DNA of 64,000 nt, taken from assembly GCF_025397915.1 (NCBI RefSeq), contig NZ_JALIDZ010000004.1, forward strand, positions 372,001 to 436,000, given 5' to 3'. The translations under genes were made by a program, and so were the position numbers. This DNA is from Microbaculum marinisediminis. Its GTDB lineage: Bacteria > Pseudomonadota > Alphaproteobacteria > Rhizobiales > Tepidamorphaceae. Below, piece after piece: positions 27,924 to 36,845 of this stretch. The notes under the pieces are model-generated. The model made no database searches, had not been told where the DNA came from, and saw nothing but the letters and a program-made list of their open reading frames with translations. The stretch's first letter is position 1; each line of letters opens with the position of its first letter.

Positions 27924-28841
27924 GTGACTCGAATCGAAGCGGTGCTGATCGACTGGGGGACGACCAACGTCCGCGCCTACGGGATCGGCGCGGATGGCGC
28001 GATTCTCGAGCGTCGTGTTTCGGCGCATGGCATCCGGAACGTTCCCGATCGGCAATTCGCCGCCGCTTTCGATGCTCTGGTCGGCGACTGGCGCGCAGGT
28101 GCGCCGGTACCCGTCCTGATGAGCGGCATGATCGGCAGCCGCCAGGGCTGGGCCGAAGCGCCCTACGTAGCCTGTCCGGCGGGCCTGGACGGTCTTGCGG
28201 ACGGTCTTTTGAGCGTTCCGGACCGGTCCGGCGTGCGGATCGTGCCCGGCGTCTGTCTCGGTGCGGCGGCCACCCGTCGCGACGTCATGCGCGGCGAGGA
28301 AGTGCAGTGTTTCGGCGCGCTGGCGACCGAACGGATTGCGGACGCGATACTCTGTCTGCCCGGCACCCACAGCAAATGGGTGCGGATGGAGGGGGGCAGG
28401 CTCGTCGATTTCGCCACTGCCATGACCGGCGAGGCCTACGAGGTGCTGCGTCGCCACTCGATCCTCTCCGCCCTGATGCGGGACGAGGAGACCGGCGCGA
28501 CCGGCGACAGCCGGTGGTTCGCCGCCGGCCTGGAGCGTTCGGGCGACCCGGGTGGCCTGCTGCACCATCTGTTCTCGGTTCGCGCCGACGGGCTGTTCGA
28601 GGTCGTGCCGGGCGAGGGACTTGCCGACTATCTGTCCGGAATCCTGATCGGGCACGAGATCCGGTCCATGGCCGGCCTGTTTCCGGCGCCGCGGCCCGTT
28701 CTGGTCGTCGGCGGCAGCGGACTGGCCGCCGCCTATCGTGCCGCCTTGTCCCATCTGGAGGTCGAGGCGCGTGCGATCGACGCCGAAAAAGCGACGACTT
28801 CCGGACTTTTCCGGATCCTTTCAAAGGGGCGGTCCATGTAG
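27924..28841 (+). CDS. dgoK: 2-dehydro-3-deoxygalactonokinase
   Basis: 305-aa kinase that phosphorylates 2-keto-3-deoxygalactonate at O6 with ATP, giving the substrate of the DgoA aldolase. It shows the N-terminal phosphate loop DWGTTNVRAY, LMSGMIGSRQGW, LPGTHSKWV and VVGGSGLAAAYRAAL, all DgoK signatures. GTG start at 27924 with GGGGAG 7 bases upstream. No dgoA aldolase follows in the window; the next gene begins a different operon. Confidence 0.95.
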   Translation: MTRIEAVLIDWGTTNVRAYGIGADGAILERRVSAHGIRNVPDRQFAAAFDALVGDWRAGAPVPVLMSGMIGSRQGWAEAPYVACPAGLDGLADGLLSVPDRSGVRIVPGVCLGAAATRRDVMRGEEVQCFGALATERIADAILCLPGTHSKWVRMEGGRLVDFATAMTGEAYEVLRRHSILSALMRDEETGATGDSRWFAAGLERSGDPGGLLHHLFSVRADGLFEVVPGEGLADYLSGILIGHEIRSMAGLFPAPRPVLVVGGSGLAAAYRAALSHLEVEARAIDAEKATTSGLFRILSKGRSM

Positions 28842-28889
28842 GATCGACCCGCGGAAATCCTGAGGCGGAGGGCAATCGCAACAGGATAC

Positions 28890-28918
28890 TTGCACCTTAA
28901 ATATTTCAAGCTTAAAGT
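28890..28918 (+). promoter_or_regulatory. Promoter and dyad operator of the anthraniloyl-CoA operon
   Basis: TTGCAC (28890-28895) and TAAAGT (28913-28918), 17 bases apart, form a likely promoter. The imperfect dyad TTTCAAGCTTAAAG (28904-28917) covers the spacer and the -10 region. Nearly the same 14-mer occurs at 44018-44031. A repressor bound here would block the promoter; the MarR protein encoded in the operon is the best candidate. Confidence 0.65.
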
Positions 28919-28973
28919 TATTGCCTATCGAGCCGCGGACACGTGCGCCGCGAACCAAACAGGGAGGGCCGTC

Positions 28974-31343
28974 ATGAAGGTGGCGATTGTCGGTGGTGGA
29001 CCAGCTGGTCTCTATTTCGCGATCCTGTTGAAGAAGTCCCGACCCGACTCCGACATAGCCGTCTACGAGCGCAACAAGCCGGACGACACCTTCGGATTCG
29101 GCGTGGTGTTCTCCGACGAGACGCTCGATACGTTCGAGAGCTGGGACAAGGAAAGCTACGAGCGCATCACCGAGGAATTCGCCTACTGGGACGATATCGA
29201 GATCAACTACAAGGGCGAGAAGCACCGCATCGGCGGCAACGGCTTCTGCGGCTGCTCGCGTGTGGCGCTGCTCAAGATCCTCTACGAGCGTGCCCGTGAT
29301 CTCGGCATTCCGCTGCATTTCGAGCACGAGGTGGAGCCGACCACCGATTTCTCCGATCACGATCTCGTGCTGCTGGCGGACGGCGTGAACAGCCGTTTCC
29401 GCGAGCACTTCGTCGACCACTTCAAGCCGCATGTCGACCTGAGGCCGAACAAGTTCGCCTGGATGGGATCGACCAAGCCGCTCGACGCCTTCACCTTCGC
29501 CTTCGAGGAGACCGAGTGGGGCATCTTCATCGCCCATGCCTACCAGTACGAGGAAGGCCGCTCGACCTGGATCTTCGAGACCGACGACGAGACCTGGGAA
29601 AAGGCCGGGCTGGCCGAGTTCGACGAGCAGCAGTCGGCCGATTTCTGCGCCAAGATCTTCGCCAAGCATCTCGATGGCTATCCGGTTCTGACCAACCGGT
29701 CGATGTGGCGCAACTTCCCGATGATCCGCAACGAGCGCTGGGTGAAGGACAACATGGTCCTGCTCGGCGACGCCAAGTCGACGGCGCATTACTCGATCGG
29801 CTCGGGCACCAAGCTCGCCATGGAAGACGCCATCGCCCTGTTCGAGGCGGTCGAGGCGACGCCGGACATCCCCGCGGCGCTGAAGCTGTTCGAATCCGGC
29901 CGCCGCGAGGGTGTTGAGAAGATCCAGCATGCCGCCGACGTGTCGCTCGTCTGGTTCGAGCATGTCGCCCGGTTCTGGGACTACGATCCGGTGCAGTTCA
30001 GCTTCGGCCTGATGACGCGCTCGAAGGCGATCACCTATGACAACCTGCGCATGCGCGCGCCGGAATTCGTCGACGCCGCCGACCGGATGTTCGCCGAGAA
30101 GGTCCGGCTGAAGGGCTTCGACGTCGACATCGACGATCCGGCGACGCCGGCGTTCCAGCCGTTCAAGCTGCGCGACATGGAGCTGAAGAACCGCCTCGTC
30201 ATGTCGCCGATGTGCATGTACTCGGCCACCGACGGCGTGCCCGACGACTTTCACCTGGTTCACTACGGCACCCGCGCCATGGGCGGCGCCGGCCTGATCT
30301 TCACCGAGATGACCTGCGTCGCGCCGGACGCGCGCATCACGCCCGGCTGCACCGGGCTGTGGAACGACGACCAGGAAGCGGCCTGGAAGCGTATCGTCGA
30401 ATTCGTTCGCGGCCACTCCAACGCCAAGTTCTGCCTGCAGCTCGGCCATGCCGGGCGCAAGGGCGCGACCAAGCTGATGTGGGAAGGCATGGACCGGCCG
30501 CTCGACGAGGACGCCTGGCCGGTCGTGTCGGCGTCGCCGATCGCCTACTATCCCGAGAGCCAGGTCCCGCAGGAGCTCACGCGCGCCGACATGGACCGGA
30601 TCCGGGATCAGTTCGTCGCCGCGGTCGAGCGGGCGGAACGGCTCGGCTTCGACATGATCGAGCTGCACTGTGCCCACGGCTATCTCCTGGCGAGCTTCCT
30701 GTCGCCGCTGACCAATACCCGCACCGACGAGTTCGGCGGGTCGGTCGAGAACCGGCTGCGCTTCCCGCTGGAGGTGTTCTCGGCGATGCGCGCGGCGTGG
30801 CCCAAGCACAAGCCGATGTCGGTGCGCGTTTCCGCCACCGACTGGGCCGAGGGCGGCCTGTCGGACGAGGATTCGGTGGCGATCGCCGAGGCCTTCGGCC
30901 AGGCCGGCGTCGATCTCGTCGACGTGTCGACGGGGCAGACGGTCAACTGGTCGTCTCCGATCTACGGGCGCATGTTCCAGACGCCGTATTCCGACCAGAT
31001 CCGCAACGAGGCCCAGGTGTCGACCATGTGCGTCGGCAACATCACCTCGGCCGATCAGGCCAACACGATCCTGGTCGCCGGTCGCGCCGATCTCGTCGCC
31101 ATCGGCCGTCCGCACCTGGTCGATCCGTTCTTCGCCGCGAACGCGGCGGCGTGGTACGGCGAGCCCTATCTGCAGACGGTGCCGCAGTACGAACCCGGCT
31201 TCGACCAGCTCGCCCGCAACAGCGCGCGCGACCGGATGGATCTGGAAGAGCTGCGGATCAAGGCCCGCCCGAAGACCCGGGCGCCCTCCGTCGAGGAGAA
31301 GCGGGTTCAGCAGAAGCCGTCGTTCATCCAGGCGGCGGAATGA
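28974..31343 (+). CDS. Bifunctional anthraniloyl-CoA/salicylyl-CoA monooxygenase-reductase
   Basis: 789-aa flavoprotein fusion. Residues 1 to about 380 form a class A FAD monooxygenase ([11 protein letters not shown] at 6-16, [26 protein letters not shown]). Residues about 395-770 form an Old-Yellow-Enzyme-type NADH:flavin reductase ([32 protein letters not shown]). This architecture is known for 2-aminobenzoyl-CoA monooxygenase/reductase, which hydroxylates and partly reduces the ring of anthraniloyl-CoA, and for proteins annotated as salicylyl-CoA 5-hydroxylase. The ligase and RidA neighbours favour anthraniloyl-CoA. ATG 28974 has AGGGAGG upstream. Confidence 0.92.
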   Translation: MKVAIVGGGPAGLYFAILLKKSRPDSDIAVYERNKPDDTFGFGVVFSDETLDTFESWDKESYERITEEFAYWDDIEINYKGEKHRIGGNGFCGCSRVALLKILYERARDLGIPLHFEHEVEPTTDFSDHDLVLLADGVNSRFREHFVDHFKPHVDLRPNKFAWMGSTKPLDAFTFAFEETEWGIFIAHAYQYEEGRSTWIFETDDETWEKAGLAEFDEQQSADFCAKIFAKHLDGYPVLTNRSMWRNFPMIRNERWVKDNMVLLGDAKSTAHYSIGSGTKLAMEDAIALFEAVEATPDIPAALKLFESGRREGVEKIQHAADVSLVWFEHVARFWDYDPVQFSFGLMTRSKAITYDNLRMRAPEFVDAADRMFAEKVRLKGFDVDIDDPATPAFQPFKLRDMELKNRLVMSPMCMYSATDGVPDDFHLVHYGTRAMGGAGLIFTEMTCVAPDARITPGCTGLWNDDQEAAWKRIVEFVRGHSNAKFCLQLGHAGRKGATKLMWEGMDRPLDEDAWPVVSASPIAYYPESQVPQELTRADMDRIRDQFVAAVERAERLGFDMIELHCAHGYLLASFLSPLTNTRTDEFGGSVENRLRFPLEVFSAMRAAWPKHKPMSVRVSATDWAEGGLSDEDSVAIAEAFGQAGVDLVDVSTGQTVNWSSPIYGRMFQTPYSDQIRNEAQVSTMCVGNITSADQANTILVAGRADLVAIGRPHLVDPFFAANAAAWYGEPYLQTVPQYEPGFDQLARNSARDRMDLEELRIKARPKTRAPSVEEKRVQQKPSFIQAAE

Positions 31344-31350
31344 GCCGGCC

Positions 31351-32115
31351 ATGAAGGGACTGAGCGGACGGCATGCCCTGGTCACCGGCGGTGGACGCGG
31401 TATCGGGGCGGCGGTCGCCTCGGCGCTGACGGCCGCCGGCGCGCGGGTCACCGTCACCGGCCGCAAGGACGCTCCGCTCAAGGAGCTAGTCGAGGCCGGC
31501 GGCGCGGCGGGCTATGCGATCGCGGACGTGACCGACCCGCTGGCGCTCGGGGAGGCCGTTAAGGAGGCCGTCGCCGAGCGCGGCCCGGTCGAGGTTCTCG
31601 TCGCCAATGCGGGCGCGGCCGAAACGGCCCTGTTCAGCCGGGCCGACCCGGCCGTCTTCCAGCGCATGTTCGACGTCAACACGATGGGTGTCGTCCATTC
31701 GGTGCAGTCCGTGCTGGGTCCGATGACCGAGGCCGGTTTCGGTCGCATCGTCGCCGTCGCGTCCACCGCCGGGCTGAAGGGCTACCGCTACACGTCGGCC
31801 TACTGCGCGGCGAAGCACGCGGTGATCGGGCTGGTGCGGTCGCTGGCGCTGGAGACGGCGCGCAGCGGCATCACCGTGAACGCGGTCTGCCCGGGCTTCA
31901 CCGATACCGACATGGTCGCGGAGTCGGTCTCACGGATCGTCGCCAAGACAGGCATGACCGCCGAGCAGGCCGAGGCGGAACTCGTCCGCGACAATCCGCA
32001 GGGGCGTCTCGTGACGCCCGAGGAAGTCGCCGACGCCGTGCTGTGGTTGTGCGGGGCCGATGCCGCATCCATAACCGGTCAGGCGATCGCGGTCGCCGGC
32101 GGGGAGGTGATGTGA
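31351..32115 (+). CDS. SDR-family 3-hydroxyacyl-CoA dehydrogenase-like protein
   Basis: 254-aa classical SDR: TGGGRGIG at 12-19, NAG at 86-88, catalytic S138, Y151 and K155. It starts 7 bases after the monooxygenase-reductase gene. In comparable CoA-thioester aromatic pathways, an SDR oxidises a hydroxyl formed during ring opening or beta-oxidation; that is the likely role here, by context. Its stop codon overlaps the next start (TGATG). Confidence 0.88.
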   Translation: MKGLSGRHALVTGGGRGIGAAVASALTAAGARVTVTGRKDAPLKELVEAGGAAGYAIADVTDPLALGEAVKEAVAERGPVEVLVANAGAAETALFSRADPAVFQRMFDVNTMGVVHSVQSVLGPMTEAGFGRIVAVASTAGLKGYRYTSAYCAAKHAVIGLVRSLALETARSGITVNAVCPGFTDTDMVAESVSRIVAKTGMTAEQAEAELVRDNPQGRLVTPEEVADAVLWLCGADAASITGQAIAVAGGEVM

Positions 32116-32624
32116 TGAACGACATACCGCTCGATGCGGAAACCATGGCGCTGGAGGCGCCGGGCGACCACAAGTCCGACATCCGGCTGTGGCTGCGCCT
32201 ACTGACCTGCACGACGCTGATCGAGGGCGAGATCCGCCGGCGGCTGCGCGAGCAGTTCGACGTGACGCTGCCGCGTTTCGACCTGATGGCGCAGCTCGAC
32301 AAGGCGCCGGAAGGCATGACGCTCGGCGAGGTTTCCAAGCGCATGATGGTCTCCAATGGCAACGTCACCCACGTGGTGGAGAAGCTGGTCGCTTCCGGTC
32401 ACATCGACCGGCGGCCGGCGACGCATGACCGGCGCGTGCAGATCATCTCGCTGACGCCGACCGGAGCGGCCGAGTTCCGGGCGATGGCAAAGATTCACGA
32501 AGACTGGGTCGCCGACATGTTCGCCGACCTCGACGAACAGGAGGAAGCCGCACTCATGGCGCTGCTGGGCAAGACGAAAATATCGGTGAGGACGGCTCTC
32601 GAAGCCCGGGAGGAGCGCTCGTGA
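32115..32624 (+). CDS. MarR-family transcriptional regulator
   Basis: 169-aa winged-helix regulator. Core: [26 protein letters not shown] and [21 protein letters not shown] with the wing [13 protein letters not shown] (read as separate motifs). Such regulators commonly sense an aryl-CoA thioester or phenolic ligand. GGGGAGG lies upstream of ATG 32115, which overlaps the SDR stop. Being inside the catabolic operon, it is the prime candidate for binding the dyads at 28904 and 44018. Confidence 0.92.
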   Translation: MNDIPLDAETMALEAPGDHKSDIRLWLRLLTCTTLIEGEIRRRLREQFDVTLPRFDLMAQLDKAPEGMTLGEVSKRMMVSNGNVTHVVEKLVASGHIDRRPATHDRRVQIISLTPTGAAEFRAMAKIHEDWVADMFADLDEQEEAALMALLGKTKISVRTALEAREERS

Positions 32625-33457
32625 CCTGGCAGACCGCCAACGTTCCGGTGCCGCTTTCCAAGTACGAGGCGAAGCACTTCAAGCTCGAGATCGACGGCAA
32701 GGTCGCGACCATCACGCTGAACCGGCCCGAGCGCAAGAACCCGCTCACCTTCGATTCCTATTCCGAACTGGGTCACTTCTTCCGCGCGGCCGCGGACGAC
32801 GAGGACATCAAGGCCTTCGTCGTCACCGGTGCGGGCGGCAATTTCTCGTCGGGCGGCGACGTGTTCGAGATCATCGGCCCGCTCGTCGAAATGGATACCG
32901 CAGGGCTGATGCGCTTCACCCGGATGACCGGTGAACTGGTCAAGGCGATGCGGGCCTGCCCGCAGCCGATCATCGCCGCGGTCGACGGCATCTGCGCCGG
33001 CGCCGGCGCGATCGTGGCCATGTCCTCCGACATCCGCTACGGCACGCCGGAATCCAAGGTCCTGTTCCTGTTCAACAAGGTCGGCCTTGCCGGCTGCGAC
33101 ATGGGCGCCTGTGCGATCCTGCCGCGAATTATCGGTCAGGGGCGTGCCTCCGAGCTGCTCTTCACCGGCCGGCCGCTACGCGGCGAGGAGGCCGAGCGCT
33201 GGGGCTTCTACAACCGGCTTGTCCCGGGCGACGCGGTGCTGGCCGAGGCGCAGGCCTTCGCCAGAGATCTGGCCGACGGGCCGACCTTCGGCAACGCCAT
33301 GACCAAGCGCATGCTGCAGATGGAATGGGCCATGTCCGTCGAGGAGGCCGTCGAGGCCGAGGCGGTCGCCCAGGCGCTGTGCATGACGACGGAAGACTTC
33401 GCCCGGGCCTATCGCGCATTCGCGGCCAAGGAAACGCCGAAGTTCGAGGGGAACTAG
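32621..33457 (+). CDS. Enoyl-CoA hydratase/isomerase-family protein
   Basis: 278-aa crotonase-fold protein. The two oxyanion-hole segments are [14 protein letters not shown] and [15 protein letters not shown]. The usual second glutamate position lies in [12 protein letters not shown], so the acid-base residues differ from simple hydratases. GTG start overlaps the MarR stop (GTGA), implying coupling. It likely hydrates or opens a ring-derived CoA intermediate in the anthranilate route. Confidence 0.9.
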   Translation: MTWQTANVPVPLSKYEAKHFKLEIDGKVATITLNRPERKNPLTFDSYSELGHFFRAAADDEDIKAFVVTGAGGNFSSGGDVFEIIGPLVEMDTAGLMRFTRMTGELVKAMRACPQPIIAAVDGICAGAGAIVAMSSDIRYGTPESKVLFLFNKVGLAGCDMGACAILPRIIGQGRASELLFTGRPLRGEEAERWGFYNRLVPGDAVLAEAQAFARDLADGPTFGNAMTKRMLQMEWAMSVEEAVEAEAVAQALCMTTEDFARAYRAFAAKETPKFEGN

Positions 33458-33460
33458 GGG

Positions 33461-34648
33461 ATGGCCGACAAAACCTTCCTCGACTGGCCGTTCTTCGAAG
33501 AGAAGCACCGCCGCTTCGCCGCCGAGATCGGCGCCTGGGCGGAGGCGACGCTGGCGCCCCTGATCGATCATCATGACGTCGACGCCTCGTGCCGCAAAAT
33601 CGTCGCGGCGCTTGGCGAGGGTGGCTTCCTCGACGCGGCGGCGCCGACCGAGGAAGGCGACCGGCACGACGTGCGCACGCTGTGCATCGCGCGCGAGACC
33701 CTCGGCTATCAGTCCGGCCTCGCCGACTTCGCCTTCGCGATGCAGGGGCTCGGCTCCGGGCCGGTGGTCGTTGCCGGCAGCGCCGAGCAGAAGGCTAAGT
33801 GGCTGCCGGGCGTCGCGGCGGGCACCGCGATCCCCGCCTTCGCCCTTTCGGAGCCCGACGCAGGGTCCGACGTGGCCGCGATGTCGACGACGGCGACGCC
33901 CGACGGCAACGATCACGTCCGTCTCGACGGCTGCAAGACCTGGATTTCCAACGGCGGCATCGCCGACTGGTACGTGGTTTTCGCCCGTTCCGGCGAGGCA
34001 CCCGGCGCCAGGGGACTGTCGGCCTATATCGTCGAGGCCGGCACCCCGGGCTTCGAGATCGCGGAACGCATCGACGTGATCGCGCCGCATCCGCTGGCGA
34101 CGCTGTCCTTCGAGGGCTGCCGCGTGCCGGTCGCCAACCGCATCGGCAATGGTGGCGATGGCTTCAAGGTCGCGATGTCGACGCTCGATATCTTCCGCTC
34201 TACCGTTGGGGCGGCGGCGTTGGGATTTGCCCGCCGGGCCCTTGATGAGGGCGTGAACCGGGCGCGCGAGCGCTCGATGTTCGGTGCGCCGCTCGCGGAC
34301 CTGCAGCTCACCCAGGCCGGCCTCGCCGACATGGCGACGGGCGTCGATGCCGCCGCGCTGCTGATCTACCGGTCCGCGTGGACCAAGGACAACGGCGCGC
34401 CGCGCGTCACCCGCGAGGCCTCGATGGCGAAGATGTTCGCCACCGAGACGGCGCAACAGGTGATCGACCGGGCCGTGCAGATCTTCGGCGGGCTTGGCGT
34501 CAAGAGCGGCGTCAAGGTCGAGGAGCTCTACCGCGAGATCCGGGCATTGCGGATCTACGAGGGCGCCACCGAGGTACAGAAGATCGTCATCGCGCGCGAA
34601 CTGCTCAAGGCCGCCGAGGTCAAGGCCGACGGCGCGGCGGCGCGGTGA
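33461..34648 (+). CDS. Acyl-CoA dehydrogenase-family protein
   Basis: 395-aa flavoenzyme with the three-part fold: helical N-domain, beta middle domain ([23 protein letters not shown]) and helical C-domain ([15 protein letters not shown]). The catalytic base is E367 in [10 protein letters not shown], the usual C-terminal position. Starts 3 bases after the hydratase gene. It would introduce an alpha-beta double bond in a CoA ester after ring reduction or opening; electrons would pass to electron-transfer flavoprotein. Confidence 0.93.
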   Translation: MADKTFLDWPFFEEKHRRFAAEIGAWAEATLAPLIDHHDVDASCRKIVAALGEGGFLDAAAPTEEGDRHDVRTLCIARETLGYQSGLADFAFAMQGLGSGPVVVAGSAEQKAKWLPGVAAGTAIPAFALSEPDAGSDVAAMSTTATPDGNDHVRLDGCKTWISNGGIADWYVVFARSGEAPGARGLSAYIVEAGTPGFEIAERIDVIAPHPLATLSFEGCRVPVANRIGNGGDGFKVAMSTLDIFRSTVGAAALGFARRALDEGVNRARERSMFGAPLADLQLTQAGLADMATGVDAAALLIYRSAWTKDNGAPRVTREASMAKMFATETAQQVIDRAVQIFGGLGVKSGVKVEELYREIRALRIYEGATEVQKIVIARELLKAAEVKADGAAAR

Positions 34649-34714
34649 AGACAGAACAATAGGCAAAACCGCGGGTCGGGATAAACCGGCCCCGTATTGG
34701 CCGGAGGAGAAAGC

Positions 34715-36367
34715 ATGCTGAGAAGCGGACACGTGGATTCGTTCGCGCGGGACAATCTGCCCCCGCAGGAACAGTGGCCGGAATTCAAGTTCACCCTGCC
34801 GGAGCTGCAGTATCCGGAACGGCTCAACTGCGCTGTCGAACTGCTCGACAAGTGGGTGGACGAGGGCAAGGGTGACCGGACCTGCCTGATCTCGCCGACC
34901 GAGACACTGACCTATGCCGAGCTGCAGGCGCGGGTGAACCGCATCGCCAACGTGCTGACCAGGCGGCTCGGCATGGTGCCCGGCGGGCGGGTGCTTCTGC
35001 GGTCGGCCAACACCCCGATGATGGTCGCCGCCTATTTTGCGGTGCTGAAGGCCGGCGGCGTCGTCGTCGCCACCATGCCGCTTCTGCGGGCCAAGGAACT
35101 CGCCTATCCGATCCAGAAGGCGAAGATCGATCTCGCGCTCTGCGACGTCCGTCTCGCCGAGGAGATGGAGAAGGCCAAGACGCAGGCGCCGGAACTGCAA
35201 CGCATCGTCTACTGGGGCGGCGGCGACGACACGCTCGAGGCGATGATGGCCGACGAGCCGGACACGTTCGAGGCCTGCGACACGGCGAGCGACGACGTCT
35301 GCCTGATCGGCTTCACCTCGGGCACCACCGGCGTGCCGAAGGGCACGATGCATTTCCATCGCGACATGATGGCGATCTGCGACGCCTACGCGATGAATGT
35401 GCTCAGGCCCATCGAGAGCGACCGCTTCATCGGCTCGCCGCCGCTGGCCTTCACCTTCGGCCTCGGCGGCCTGGTGCTGTTCCCGATGCGGGTCGGGGCC
35501 TCTACGGTGCTGCTCGAAGCGGCCCCGCCGGACAAGCTGCTGGCAGCGATCCGGGAGTTCAAGGCGACCGTGTCGTTCACCGCGCCGACCGCCTACCGCG
35601 CCATGGTCGACATGCTGCAGCCCGGCGACGTCGACAGCCTGCGCAAATGCGTGTCGGCCGGCGAGGCGTTGCCGAAGGCAACCTGGGATGCCTGGCACGA
35701 GGCGACCGGGATGACGCTTCTCGACGGCATCGGCGCGACCGAGCTTCTGCACATCTTCATCGGCTCGCCGGAAGAAGAGGTGCGGCCCGGCGCGACCGGC
35801 AAGCCGGTGCCGGGCTACGAGGCCAAGGTCATCGGCGACGACGGCAACACGCTGCCGGCGGGCCAGATCGGGCGTCTCGCGGTGCGCGGTCCCACGGGCT
35901 GCCGCTATATCGCCGACGAGCGCCAGACCGACTACGTCGTCGACGGCTGGAACGTCACCGGCGACACCTACCTGATGGATGAGGACGGCTACTTCTGGTA
36001 CCAGGCGCGCTCCGACGACATGATCGTATCGTCGGGCTATAACATCGCCGGACCGGAAGTGGAAGGCGCGCTGCTGACCCACCCGGCCGTCGCCTTCTGC
36101 GGCGTCGTCGGGTCGCCCGACCGCGAGCGCGGCCAGATCGTCAAGGCCTACATCCAGCTCAAGGACGGCTATACCGGTTCCCCCGAACTCGCAGTCGAAC
36201 TTCAGACACATGTGAAGAACGAGGTCGCGCCGTACAAGTATCCGCGCGCGATCGCCTTCGTCGACGCCTTGCCGCGCACCGAGACCGGCAAGTTGAAACG
36301 CGTCACCCTGCGCGAGATCGCCAGGGCGGAGGCCGCCGAGAGCGTATCGCAATCCAAGGCCGGTTGA
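34715..36367 (+). CDS. Benzoate/2-aminobenzoate-CoA ligase-family protein
   Basis: 550-aa adenylate-forming ligase (ANL superfamily). The P-loop TSGTTGVPKGTMHFH starts at 201, the GATELLHIFIG motif follows near 345, and the C-terminal catalytic lysine is K526 in TGKLKRV. It resembles benzoate-CoA ligases, whose subgroup includes 2-aminobenzoate-CoA ligases; it would activate the aromatic acid with ATP and CoA as the first step of the operon's pathway. GGAGGAG precedes ATG 34715; the first residues of the frame before it are excluded. Confidence 0.92.
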   Translation: MLRSGHVDSFARDNLPPQEQWPEFKFTLPELQYPERLNCAVELLDKWVDEGKGDRTCLISPTETLTYAELQARVNRIANVLTRRLGMVPGGRVLLRSANTPMMVAAYFAVLKAGGVVVATMPLLRAKELAYPIQKAKIDLALCDVRLAEEMEKAKTQAPELQRIVYWGGGDDTLEAMMADEPDTFEACDTASDDVCLIGFTSGTTGVPKGTMHFHRDMMAICDAYAMNVLRPIESDRFIGSPPLAFTFGLGGLVLFPMRVGASTVLLEAAPPDKLLAAIREFKATVSFTAPTAYRAMVDMLQPGDVDSLRKCVSAGEALPKATWDAWHEATGMTLLDGIGATELLHIFIGSPEEEVRPGATGKPVPGYEAKVIGDDGNTLPAGQIGRLAVRGPTGCRYIADERQTDYVVDGWNVTGDTYLMDEDGYFWYQARSDDMIVSSGYNIAGPEVEGALLTHPAVAFCGVVGSPDRERGQIVKAYIQLKDGYTGSPELAVELQTHVKNEVAPYKYPRAIAFVDALPRTETGKLKRVTLREIARAEAAESVSQSKAG

Positions 36368-36403
36368 GGCCAAGTGCACGATGATATCAAGGAGGTATCC
36401 CCT

Positions 36404-36844
36404 GTGTCTGTGACGAGCCTGCCCGCGGCAGCGGATGAGAACGATCGGCCGGAAACCCTGCTGCCCGCCGGTTGGCCGCGGCCAAAGGGCTATTCCAACG
36501 GCATGAAGGCGACCGGTACGGTCGTCGTCACCGGCGGCGTCGTCGGCTGGGACGCGAACGAGCAGTTCCCCGACACCTTCGGCGCGCAGATTCGCCAGAC
36601 CCTGTCGAACATCCGGGAAATCCTGGCGGCCGGCGGTGCGCATCCGCGCCATCTCGTCCGGCTCACCTGGTATGTCACAGACCTCGACGCCTACCGCGCC
36701 AATCTCAAGGAGGTCGGTCGCGCCTATCGCGACGAGATCGGGCCGTATTTCCCGGCGATGGCGGTGGTGCAGGTCGTCGGCCTCGTCGAGCCGAAGGCGA
36801 TGATCGAGATCGAGGCCACCGCGGTCGTCCCGACGGACGCCTGA
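36404..36844 (+). CDS. RidA-family (enamine/imine deaminase-type) protein
   Basis: 146 aa from GTG 36404, chosen because a near-perfect Shine-Dalgarno AAGGAGGT (36389-36396) lies 7 bases upstream; the longer frame from 36374 has none. Family features: GWPRPKGYSNGM, TGGVVGWD, and the C-terminal MAVVQVVGLVEPKAMIEIEATAV (two halves). Classical RidA hydrolyses reactive enamines; the usual catalytic Arg region of RidA (NP-R) is altered here. Similar proteins are found in 2-aminobenzoate gene clusters, where one may release the ring nitrogen as ammonia. Confidence 0.88.
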   Translation: MSVTSLPAAADENDRPETLLPAGWPRPKGYSNGMKATGTVVVTGGVVGWDANEQFPDTFGAQIRQTLSNIREILAAGGAHPRHLVRLTWYVTDLDAYRANLKEVGRAYRDEIGPYFPAMAVVQVVGLVEPKAMIEIEATAVVPTDA

Positions 36845-36845
36845 T

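Noticed and set aside
28974-31343. Salicylate (gentisate-type) pathway as the role of the fusion monooxygenase
   Set aside because: No gentisate dioxygenase or salicylate-specific gene is nearby, and the RidA and benzoate/2-aminobenzoate ligase neighbours fit anthranilate better. Kept only as an alternative.
28821-31481. 886-codon open frame on the minus strand
   Set aside because: It is antisense to the monooxygenase-reductase and has the same low-complexity composition; no motif or ribosome site.
33176-36652. 1158-codon open frame on the minus strand
   Set aside because: It is antisense to hydratase, acyl-CoA dehydrogenase and CoA-ligase genes with clear motifs; its translation is His/Arg/Gly-rich without domains, an effect of high GC in the third codon position.
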